From positions 1 to 6,833 of the forward strand of contig CALFVM010000322.1 of assembly GCA_937928665.1 (NCBI GenBank): 6,833 bases of DNA, given 5' to 3'. Made by a program: the position numbers and the translations under genes. This stretch comes from an uncultured Candidatus Methylacidiphilales bacterium. GTDB taxonomy: Bacteria; Verrucomicrobiota; Verrucomicrobiia; Methylacidiphilales; CALFVM01. The notes under the pieces were generated by a model that ran no database searches, was not told where the DNA came from, and saw only the letters and a list, made by a program, of their open reading frames with translations. Below, one piece after another: positions 1-5,481 of this stretch (its first letter is position 1; the number at the start of each line of letters is the position of its first letter).

Positions 1-728
1 GGTCGTCTGGGGAAGAGGCGGAAGGAGGGACCGCGTGCGGTGAAACGGCCAAGGAGGAGAGGGTCAGCTCCAGGGGGGTTGGTGTGGGGACGGGTGGTCC
101 AGGCGGTGCGGTAGCCGGCTTCGGCAACAAGATCTGCGATGGGTTGGGAGAATTCGCCGTAGGGATAGCAAAAGTGATGAATGGGGCGACCGAAGGTGTC
201 CTCGAGTTTTTTCTTGGAACCGAAGATTTCGTCGCGGGCCTGACGGAGAGGGATCTGGTGGAGGCGAGGGTGGGTGCGGGTGTGGGCACCGATGTGTTGT
301 CCGGCAGAGAGCCATTCGCGGACGTCGCGGCGGTCCATCAGACGCTCGGGTGTTTCGCCCTGGGCGATTTCCCACCCGTTGAATCGTCCGAGCCGGTCGG
401 CAACGAGGAACTGGATGGCGGTGGCTTGGTGGGCAACAAGGACGGGGAGGGCGTATCGCAGGGTGTTGAGAAAACCGTCATCGAACGTGAGGAAGACCCC
501 CGAGGCAGGAAGCTGGCTTTGGATGAAGTCGTCCGGAGAGAGAAAGGAGGCACCGGCTTGGGAGAGTTCGGTGATTTGGCGCTGGAAAAGAGCGGGGGAG
601 AGGTAGAGACCGCGGAGCCGGACGCGCCAGGGGCGGGGTCCAACTTTATGGTAAGTGAGGGCAGGAAGGCCACCGTCCCAAAGGGCAGGGAACTGTTTGA
701 GCGAGGTGAACCAGGCTGGTTGTTTCAT
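1..728 (-). CDS. Polysaccharide deacetylase (NodB/CE4 family), 3' end cut by window
   Basis: The first 242 codons are visible; the frame is open to base 1 with no stop, so the C-terminus lies outside the window. Family members are metal-dependent hydrolases that remove N- or O-acetyl groups from glycans such as peptidoglycan, chitin-like oligomers or exopolysaccharide. Seen here: an N-terminal LTYHKVG (residues 24-30), the metal and catalytic motif TFDDG (81-85), the second motif HTRTH (H149, H153), and YPYGEFS (188-194). All metal-ligand residues expected for a working enzyme are present. There is no clear signal peptide, which suggests a cytoplasmic enzyme or one acting on lipid-linked precursors. 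The ATG at 728 overlaps the stop of the upstream glycosyltransferase as ATGA and has no Shine-Dalgarno site, so it is probably translated by coupling. The substrate cannot be told from sequence; a role in the same surface glycan as the glycosyltransferase is inferred. Confidence 0.92.
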   Translation of the reverse strand, partial: MKQPAWFTSLKQFPALWDGGLPALTYHKVGPRPWRVRLRGLYLSPALFQRQITELSQAGASFLSPDDFIQSQLPASGVFLTFDDGFLNTLRYALPVLVAHQATAIQFLVADRLGRFNGWEIAQGETPERLMDRRDVREWLSAGQHIGAHTRTHPRLHQIPLRQARDEIFGSKKKLEDTFGRPIHHFCYPYGEFSQPIADLVAEAGYRTAWTTRPHTNPPGADPLLLGRFTARGPSFRLFPRR

Positions 729-1504
729 GCGGGATTATCGCCAAGGCGTTCCCTCTCATACCAGCGGGCGTAACGAACGAAGGTGTAAAGGGCGGTGACG
801 GTGGCGATATAGAATCCGGGAAAACCATCGAGAAAACCGCGCTTGAGAATGTAACCACGGATAAAGCGCCAAACGGGTCGGAAAAGGGTGTGCAAGAGCG
901 ACCAGCGTCGCCCACTTTCGACCTGTTCACGAGCGAAGGCGTCGGCGTATTCGGGGATTTTCCGGACGTTGTCGAGAAGGGAGGGAAAAGAGTAGTGATC
1001 GAGATGGTCGGGGAGGGTAGTAAGAGTCCCGTCAAGGTGGAGTTTGTCGTGCTCACGGCTACCGCTCCAGCACCCCTGTTTCCTGCGGAATAGGCGGAGG
1101 CTGTAGTCGGGGTACCAATCGCCGTGGGTGATCCATCGGCCCATGAACCAGGTCCGACGGGGGAAGCGGGCTCCATCGAACCCCGCGCCATCGGCTTGAA
1201 CAAAACGGGTGATGGCCTCGCGGAGTTCCGGGGTAACGACTTCGTCGGCGTCAAGTGCCAGGACCCAGGGTTGGGTCGCAAGGTCGAGGGCGACATTCTT
1301 TTGATCACGCCGGCAGGTCCAAGGCCGTTCTTCGACCCGGGCACCGAAGCCGGAGGCGACCTCCCGAGTGTTGTCGGTGCAGTCGTTAATCACGACAATG
1401 ATTTCTGCGGCCCAGTCCGCCACCGGCGCAAGCGAGCGGGGAAGATTGGCGGCCTCATTGCGCGCAATCATCGTCACGCTCAACGGGAGGGACTTGCTGG
1501 ACAT
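725..1504 (-). CDS. Family 2 glycosyltransferase, WaaE/KdtX-like
   Basis: This is a complete 259-residue GT-A type glycosyltransferase. It opens with LPLSVTMIARNEA (residues 6-18), the nucleotide-sugar binding start typical of family 2. Next come an IIVVINDCTDNT strand-loop (35-46), where many relatives have DSGSTDGT, and the acidic LDADEV motif (84-89) holding the DxD metal/nucleotide-binding residues D85 and D87. The later part, with a GDWYPDYSLRLFR segment (128-140) and an aromatic, basic C-terminus, matches the WaaE/KdtX/LgtF-like group. Known members add a sugar, often glucose, to the lipopolysaccharide inner core at the inner membrane face. Donor and acceptor here are unknown. The start at 1504 gives the normal family N-terminus, but no Shine-Dalgarno is visible; a hairpin at 1512-1532 lies just upstream. 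It is followed with a 4-base overlap by the polysaccharide deacetylase, implying one transcript for a surface-glycan pair. Confidence 0.9.
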   Translation of the reverse strand: MSSKSLPLSVTMIARNEAANLPRSLAPVADWAAEIIVVINDCTDNTREVASGFGARVEERPWTCRRDQKNVALDLATQPWVLALDADEVVTPELREAITRFVQADGAGFDGARFPRRTWFMGRWITHGDWYPDYSLRLFRRKQGCWSGSREHDKLHLDGTLTTLPDHLDHYSFPSLLDNVRKIPEYADAFAREQVESGRRWSLLHTLFRPVWRFIRGYILKRGFLDGFPGFYIATVTALYTFVRYARWYERERLGDNPA

Positions 1505-1511
1505 GACCGGT

Positions 1512-1532
1512 GAGCGTGCCAGATGGACGCTC
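1512..1532 (-). promoter_or_regulatory. Hairpin just upstream of the glycosyltransferase start
   Basis: A perfect 6-base inverted repeat, GAGCGT / ACGCTC, has an inner CC/GG extension, one bulged base and a four-base loop. It lies in the 51-base gap between the AP2-like gene and the glycosyltransferase, and its base is 7 bases from the ATG. No T run follows, so it is not a standard intrinsic terminator. It could hide or expose the translation start, or stabilise the downstream mRNA. The pairing is seen; the role is inferred. Confidence 0.4.
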
Positions 1533-1555
1533 CCGGCTCAACCCGGATGTGACGG

Positions 1556-2056
1556 TTACTCTTGGGCGCGACGGGCGGCTTTCTCGGCCTTGAGTTTGGC
1601 GTCGAGAGCCTTGGCTTTGGCTTTGATCTCTTTCTCCATTTCCTTCCGAAACTTGCAGGCGAGGGCGAAGGCTTTTTTCTCGCCGAGGGACTGGATGGAG
1701 AAGGAGCGATTGCGAGCTTCGTTAGGTTCCGGCCGCCAGGAGACCGTGAAGTAGTAGCGGACGACGCCGTCAGGGGCGACGCGGCGGGTGCGACTGACCC
1801 CAATGACGCCGGTGGTGTTGTTCCGGTTGACGCGCATGAGGCGGTAGGAGCGCGGGGCGGGCGGACCCAATTTGCTCTGAAGTTGGTCCCGATAATCGCG
1901 TGCAAGAGCAAGTGCCTGAGGTTTGCCTCCATTTTTGAGGTCGCTGAAGAACTTGGAATGGGTTTTGCCGGAACGGTAGGCGCGGACAAACCAGCCATGG
2001 GTATTGCCGGAATCAATCCTGCTTATTCCGCGCATGCTGGCGGGGCGTGTTGGCAT
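1556..2056 (-). CDS. Small protein with two AP2-like DNA-binding domains
   Basis: The product has 166 residues. It carries two AP2-like units: residues 9-60, starting RGISRIDSGN with a conserved W22 and closing GGKPQALALARDYRDQL, and residues 77-142, starting NRNNTTGVIGVSRTRR and closing GEKKAFALACKFRKEM. A lysine/alanine-rich charged helix (about 140-166) forms the tail. AP2 domains are known from plant regulators and, in bacteria and phages, from homing endonucleases; no HNH nuclease motif is present here. DNA binding is therefore likely and a regulatory or nucleoid role possible, but no specific function is known to me. An ATG at 2101 would add 15 residues, but I chose 2056 because AGGAG (2064-2068) sits 7 bases before it and lies inside the longer version. 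A candidate promoter with an internal palindrome lies upstream. The gene stands alone between the dUTPase and the envelope genes. Confidence 0.8.
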   Translation of the reverse strand: MPTRPASMRGISRIDSGNTHGWFVRAYRSGKTHSKFFSDLKNGGKPQALALARDYRDQLQSKLGPPAPRSYRLMRVNRNNTTGVIGVSRTRRVAPDGVVRYYFTVSWRPEPNEARNRSFSIQSLGEKKAFALACKFRKEMEKEIKAKAKALDAKLKAEKAARRAQE

Positions 2057-2063
2057 AACGAAA

Positions 2064-2068
2064 CTCCT
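2064..2068 (-). promoter_or_regulatory. Ribosome binding site of the AP2-like gene
   Basis: AGGAG on the minus strand is separated by 7 bases from the ATG at 2056. It is the strongest Shine-Dalgarno site in the window and decides the start over the in-frame ATG at 2101. Confidence 0.75.
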
Positions 2069-2134
2069 GGTTGATCGCGGAAGGTGAGGAGCCTCCGGCA
2101 ACGGAAGCGGACAAGCCTAACCATCCAACGCTGG

Positions 2135-2162
2135 AACGTAAGTGGGTTTCACTTATCGTCAA
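2135..2162 (-). promoter_or_regulatory. Candidate sigma-70 promoter of the AP2-like gene
   Basis: Reading the minus strand, TTGACG (2162-2157, five of six matches to the -35 consensus) is followed after 16 bases by TACGTT (2140-2135). The latter keeps the T1, A2 and T6 positions of the -10 consensus. Transcription would begin near 2128, leaving a leader of about 70 bases before the ATG at 2056. The weak middle of the -10 box keeps confidence moderate. Confidence 0.4.
2139..2155. promoter_or_regulatory. Palindrome TAAGTG-N5-CACTTA, possible operator
   Basis: This is a perfect 6-base inverted repeat with a 5-base centre. It fills the spacer of the candidate AP2-gene promoter and touches the first two bases of its -10 box. 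A dimeric regulator bound here would block RNA polymerase. No T run follows on either strand close by, so a terminator reading is weak. The symmetry and position are seen; an operator role, possibly for the AP2-like protein itself, is inferred. Confidence 0.35.
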
Positions 2163-2183
2163 ACGGGCGAGAACAACTTTTTT

Positions 2184-2564
2184 TTAGATATGCCGACTAT
2201 CGTCTTCTTGTTTGACCGCATAGCCCTCATCCTGGCGGCGGTGGTTGACGGAGTTCTTTTTGAGATAGGCTTCGAAGACATCGTCGGCTGTCATTCCTAG
2301 CGTTTGGGCAATGGAAATAAGAAAATGGAAGAGGTCAATGACTTCGACCCTGGCGTTCTGGTGGTCGAACGTCTGGTATTTGGCCCACCACTTCCAGGGT
2401 ACGCTGTCAACCAGTTCGGCGATTTCCTGAGTCATGGCGCGGGTGTAGTTGAGGACCCACTTGGCTTTGTCTTCGTCGGAAAGATGGCGCAAATCAACGC
2501 CGATCCGCTGGTTGAGTTGCTCTTGGAGGCGAAAGATTTCTTCGAGTTTGTCGGGGTTGGACAC
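2184..2564 (-). CDS. dUTPase-like all-alpha NTP pyrophosphatase
   Basis: This 126-residue protein belongs to the dimeric all-alpha (MazG/dUTPase-2) superfamily. These enzymes hydrolyse dUTP or related nucleotides to the monophosphate and pyrophosphate, keeping uracil out of DNA. The magnesium-binding pattern is visible as E47-x-x-E50 (QEIAE) followed by E74-x-x-D77 (VEVID). The C-terminal KKNSVNHRRQDEGY segment (102-115) is characteristic of the dUTPase-2 branch. The SVPWKWWAKYQ stretch (54-64) matches the substrate-pocket region. I chose the GTG at 2564 because it gives the family's usual short lead into LEEIFRLQEQL. The frame stays open to an ATG at 2696, but that version would add 44 untypical residues and run into trxB on the other strand. 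No Shine-Dalgarno precedes the GTG. It is transcribed divergently from trxB and followed at 127 bases by the AP2-like gene. dUTP as the actual substrate is likely but not proven by sequence. Confidence 0.85.
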   Translation of the reverse strand: MSNPDKLEEIFRLQEQLNQRIGVDLRHLSDEDKAKWVLNYTRAMTQEIAELVDSVPWKWWAKYQTFDHQNARVEVIDLFHFLISIAQTLGMTADDVFEAYLKKNSVNHRRQDEGYAVKQEDDSRHI

Positions 2565-2620
2565 GGGGGAATGTAGAACGATGGCGCAGGGCGGGGAAGC
2601 GAATTTTTGCCCCGGCGGGC

Positions 2621-2648
2621 TTGACGGCGGGGAGTGCCGACAGAAGAT
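2621..2648 (+). promoter_or_regulatory. Weak candidate promoter of trxB
   Basis: TTGACG (2621-2626) is followed after 16 bases by GAAGAT (2643-2648), which keeps only three -10 consensus positions. It lies in the 112-base divergent region between the dUTPase and trxB starts and would give a leader of about 20 bases. The same TTGACG hexamer occurs before the AP2-like gene. Offered only as the best-placed candidate. Confidence 0.25.
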
Positions 2649-2663
2649 GAGGAACGTTTCGAA

Positions 2664-2669
2664 AAGGGA
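2664..2669 (+). promoter_or_regulatory. Ribosome binding site of trxB
   Basis: AAGGGA lies 7 bases before the ATG at 2677. It supports that start over the in-frame ATG at 2647, which would add ten residues ahead of the family's normal N-terminus. Confidence 0.55.
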
Positions 2670-2676
2670 ATACATC

Positions 2677-3606
2677 ATGGAAAATGTCATTATCATCGGG
2701 TCAGGCTGTGCGGGGTGGACGGCGGCGATTTACACGGCACGGGCCAACCTGAAACCGCTCCTGATCACCGGTGTGCAGCCGGGGGGGCTGCTGACAACGA
2801 CAACGGTGGTGGAGAATTATCCGGGGTTTGTGCAGGGGATTGACGGAAACGAATTGATGATGGCCATGCAGGAGCAGGCGAAGCGGTTCGGCACGGAAGT
2901 GCGATACTTCAGCCAGGTCGAGTCGGTGGACGTCAACGCGGAGCCGATCCGGGTGACGGTGGATGGAGAGGTCCTGGAGACCCGTGCCCTCATTGTAGCC
3001 GTCGGCGCGGGGCACCGTCACTTGGGGGTGCCCGGGGAGAAGGAACTTGAGAACAAAGGGGTGACCTATTGCGCGACATGTGACGGGGCACTCCCGATTT
3101 TCCGGGACAAGCCGTTGGTGGTGGTGGGCGGTGGGGATTCGGCCTGTGAGGAGGCGATGTATCTGTCCCGTTTTGGTTCCGAGGTGTTTCTGGTGCATCG
3201 CCGGGACCAGTTGCGGGCCTCAAAAATCATGGCGGAGCGGACGCTGGGCCATCGGAAGATCAAGCCGGTCTGGAACAGTGTGGTGGAGGAGGTGCTCGGG
3301 GTGGCTGAGGATCAGGTGACGGGGGTGCGGCTTCGGGACACGGTAAGTGGCGAGACGCGGGTATTGGGTTGTGCCGGGGTGTTTGTGGCCATTGGACACG
3401 TGCCGAATACGCAGATGTTCAAAGGTCAGTTGCCGATGGATGAGAACGGGTATTTGCGGACGGTGCGGGGAAGTGAAACGGGCGTGCGGGGGGTCTTCTG
3501 CGCGGGGGACTGCGCGGATCATGTCTATCGGCAGGCGATCACCGCAGCGGGCATGGGCTGCATGGCGGCGATTGACGCGGAACGGTATCTGGCGTCGCTG
3601 GATTAG
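2677..3606 (+). CDS. trxB: Thioredoxin reductase
   Basis: This is a complete 309-residue low-molecular-weight thioredoxin reductase, the usual length. It passes electrons from NADPH through FAD and a redox disulfide to thioredoxin in the cytoplasm. Visible in order are the FAD-binding GSGCAGWTAA (8-17), GGLLTTTTVVENYPGF (36-51), the active-site CATC (C132-C135), the NADPH-binding GGGDSA (151-156) with HRRDQLRASK (174-183), and the second FAD motif CAGDCADHVYRQA (275-287). Two motif positions differ from the commonest form: Cys for Pro at 11 and Leu for Gln at 38. Extra cysteines occur at 232, 275 and 279. None removes a catalytic residue. It is the only plus-strand gene, divergent from the dUTPase, and its TAG stop overlaps the stop of the convergent HAD phosphatase. 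I chose the start at 2677 because MENVIIIGSG is the standard N-terminus and AAGGGA precedes it. Confidence 0.96.
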   Translation: MENVIIIGSGCAGWTAAIYTARANLKPLLITGVQPGGLLTTTTVVENYPGFVQGIDGNELMMAMQEQAKRFGTEVRYFSQVESVDVNAEPIRVTVDGEVLETRALIVAVGAGHRHLGVPGEKELENKGVTYCATCDGALPIFRDKPLVVVGGGDSACEEAMYLSRFGSEVFLVHRRDQLRASKIMAERTLGHRKIKPVWNSVVEEVLGVAEDQVTGVRLRDTVSGETRVLGCAGVFVAIGHVPNTQMFKGQLPMDENGYLRTVRGSETGVRGVFCAGDCADHVYRQAITAAGMGCMAAIDAERYLASLD

Positions 3607-4151
3607 CCCCCTGCTTCGGTAAGAATCCACTGGGCTGCGGCCGGGAGGTTGGGCGCGAGGTAGTGCGCGTAACGGGCCTCCTCTCCGAGATCGGAAGGGG
3701 CGCGCCCGTTGAGGAGGAGGATGCTGCGGGCTCCCGCCCGGTGCCCGGCTTCCGCATCCGAACCACGGTCACCGATCATGAAGGAGCGGGCAAGGTCAAT
3801 CGAATGGTCGCGGGCGGCTTGTTGGAGGAGGTAAGGGCTCGGCTTGCGCTCGGCATCACCAAGGGGGTCGCCGGGAGCCCCATAGGCGCAGTAAACGGCG
3901 GTGAAGGGGACCTCACAAAGGAGATGGAACATGGCCTGATTGACGGCCTGAACCTGGTCCACGGTGATGAGACCGCGGCCAACGCCGGATTGATTGGAGG
4001 CCAGGAAAAGGAGAAATCCGGCCCGGGCCAGGCGGTCGACTGCCTCTCGGGCTCCTGGCATGAGCCGGACTTGCGCGGGGTCGCCTAGGTAAGGGATGTT
4101 GCAGATGAGGGTGTCGTCCCGGTCGAAGAACACGGCGCGGCTCAGGGACAT
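3603..4151 (-). CDS. HAD-IIIA phosphatase, GmhB/histidinol-phosphatase-like
   Basis: The product has 182 residues, typical of the HAD subfamily IIIA that includes D-glycero-D-manno-heptose-1,7-bisphosphate 7-phosphatase (GmhB) and the HisB phosphatase domain. All four HAD motifs are visible: FFDRDDT with nucleophile D10 and acid D12, SNQSGVGRG (52-60), RKP with K103, and GDRGSD with D128 and D132. The motif-I residue after D12 is Asp where Gly is usual. Before RKP, GmhB and HisB normally have a zinc loop of three Cys and one His; here only C88 remains, so the zinc site seems lost. The substrate could be a heptose bisphosphate, histidinol phosphate or another small phosphoester. The ATG at 4151 follows the clpX TGA by one base, so it is almost certainly co-transcribed and translated by coupling. 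The upstream-extended frame would lie inside clpX and is not used. The stop overlaps the end of trxB. Confidence 0.88.
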   Translation of the reverse strand: MSLSRAVFFDRDDTLICNIPYLGDPAQVRLMPGAREAVDRLARAGFLLFLASNQSGVGRGLITVDQVQAVNQAMFHLLCEVPFTAVYCAYGAPGDPLGDAERKPSPYLLQQAARDHSIDLARSFMIGDRGSDAEAGHRAGARSILLLNGRAPSDLGEEARYAHYLAPNLPAAAQWILTEAGG

Positions 4152-4152
4152 T

Positions 4153-5418
4153 TCAGGCGGCTTCTTTGTCCTGTTTTTTCCGCAGCAACGGGGTGCGGGA
4201 GCCTTCGACAGCGGCACGGTTGATGGTGACCTCGGCAACGTCCGCCCGGGAGGGCAGGTCGTACATCAGGTCGAGAGTCAGCCGTTCCATGAGCGAGCGG
4301 AGGGCGCGGGCACCGGTTCCCTTTTCGATAGCTCGGGCAGCCAGTGCTCGGAGGGCATCTTTGGTGAAGGTCAGAGTGACACCTTCCATGGCAAAGAGTT
4401 TAGCGTATTGCTTGGTGAGAGCGTTCTTCGTCTCGGTGAGGACTTGGACAAGCTCATCTTCGGTGAGTTCATGGAGGGCGGCGGTCACGGGTAGCCGACC
4501 GATGAATTCAGGAATCATGCCGAAGCGGAGAAGGTCTTCGGGTTCAACGTGGTCGAGGGTCTCTGCGGCAGATTCCTGTGCGGGTTTGGTTCCAAAGCCG
4601 AGGGCACTGCCGCCCCGGCGGCGGCGGATGATTCCGTCAAGCCCAACAAATGCTCCGCCGCAGATGAAGAGAATTTTTTCCGTGTTGACCTGGATATATT
4701 CCTGATGGGGATGTTTGCGTCCGCCTTGAGGGGGAACGTTACAAACCGTGCCCTCGAGGATTTTCAAGAGCGCCTGTTGAACGCCCTCGCCGGAAACATC
4801 CCGGGTGATGGAGACGTTGTCGGTTTTCCGTCCGATTTTGTCGATTTCATCGATGTAAACGATACCGATTTCCGCCTTCTTCACATCGTAATCGGCTGCT
4901 TGGAGGAGGCGAAGCACGATGGTCTCGACGTCTTCGCCGACGTAGCCGGCCTCGGTGATCGTGGTGGCGTCGGCGATGCAAAAGGGAACATCAAGAATCC
5001 GGGCGAGCGTGCGGGCCAGAAGCGTTTTTCCCGAGCCGGTCGGACCGATGAGGAGGATGTTGCTCTTCTCAATCTCTACGTCGGACTCCTCAAGGCCGGG
5101 CAGAACTTCGGGAATGGCTTTGCGGCCGGCCTGAACACGTTTGTAGTGGTTGTGCACGGCGACCGAGAGAACCCGCTTGGCGTGATCCTGGCCGATGACG
5201 TGTTTGTCGAGTTCGAGCCGGATTTCAGCCGGTTTGGGGACGCGGAGCGGAGGGGATGCTTTCGCCGGGTCATCGCCGAGTTCTTTATCAAGAATGTTTT
5301 TGCAAACGTTAATGCAACTGTCGCAAATATAAACGCCGGGTCCGGCGATGAGTTTACGGACCTCCGCATGGCTTTTCCCGCAAAAGGAGCACATGGTGAG
5401 GTTATTCGGACGCGCCAT
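4153..5418 (-). CDS. clpX: ATP-dependent Clp protease ATP-binding subunit ClpX
   Basis: This is a complete 421-residue AAA+ unfoldase, the normal length. It recognises tagged substrates, unfolds them and threads them into ClpP. The N-terminal zinc-binding domain has C10, C13, C32 and C35. The AAA+ core shows Walker A GPTGSGKT (125-132), pore loop GYVG (158-161), Walker B IVYIDEID (186-193), VSGEGVQQALLKILEGT (208-224), the RKH pore loop (234-236), EFIGRLP with the arginine finger R308, and sensor 2 GTGAR with R371. The ClpP-docking tripeptide is LGF (273-275) where IGF is most common. The gene lies 63 bases downstream of clpP and one base upstream of the HAD phosphatase. No Shine-Dalgarno is seen before the ATG, but the start gives the expected N-terminus a few residues before the zinc finger. 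Confidence 0.97.
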   Translation of the reverse strand: MARPNNLTMCSFCGKSHAEVRKLIAGPGVYICDSCINVCKNILDKELGDDPAKASPPLRVPKPAEIRLELDKHVIGQDHAKRVLSVAVHNHYKRVQAGRKAIPEVLPGLEESDVEIEKSNILLIGPTGSGKTLLARTLARILDVPFCIADATTITEAGYVGEDVETIVLRLLQAADYDVKKAEIGIVYIDEIDKIGRKTDNVSITRDVSGEGVQQALLKILEGTVCNVPPQGGRKHPHQEYIQVNTEKILFICGGAFVGLDGIIRRRRGGSALGFGTKPAQESAAETLDHVEPEDLLRFGMIPEFIGRLPVTAALHELTEDELVQVLTETKNALTKQYAKLFAMEGVTLTFTKDALRALAARAIEKGTGARALRSLMERLTLDLMYDLPSRADVAEVTINRAAVEGSRTPLLRKKQDKEAA

Positions 5419-5481
5419 GGTATTGAATCAGGGTTTAGCAGAACTTGGGCCGGTTGGGAAGGTGGGGGGACGCTTGGACCC

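Noticed and set aside
84..773. A 229-codon plus-strand open frame at the left end
   Set aside because: It is antisense to the polysaccharide deacetylase, whose motifs TFDDG and HTRTH prove the minus-strand reading.
1562..2074. A 170-codon plus-strand open frame over the AP2-like gene
   Set aside because: The minus strand has the domain pattern and a strong ribosome binding site; the plus frame has neither.
2178..2185. A run of eight T on the plus strand near the dUTPase stop, as a terminator
   Set aside because: The terminator would have to serve a plus-strand transcript, but no plus-strand gene ends here and no stable stem sits just before it. On the minus strand it reads as an A run after the dUTPase stop.
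2610..2632. CCCCG / CGGGG inverted repeat in the dUTPase-trxB intergenic region
   Set aside because: The stem is only 5 bases with a 13-base loop in G+C-rich sequence, which is expected by chance.
2449..2676. An N-terminal extension of trxB by up to 76 codons
   Set aside because: It overlaps the dUTPase on the other strand, is unlike any TrxB N-terminus, and the ATG at 2677 has a ribosome binding site and the standard MENVIIIGSG start.
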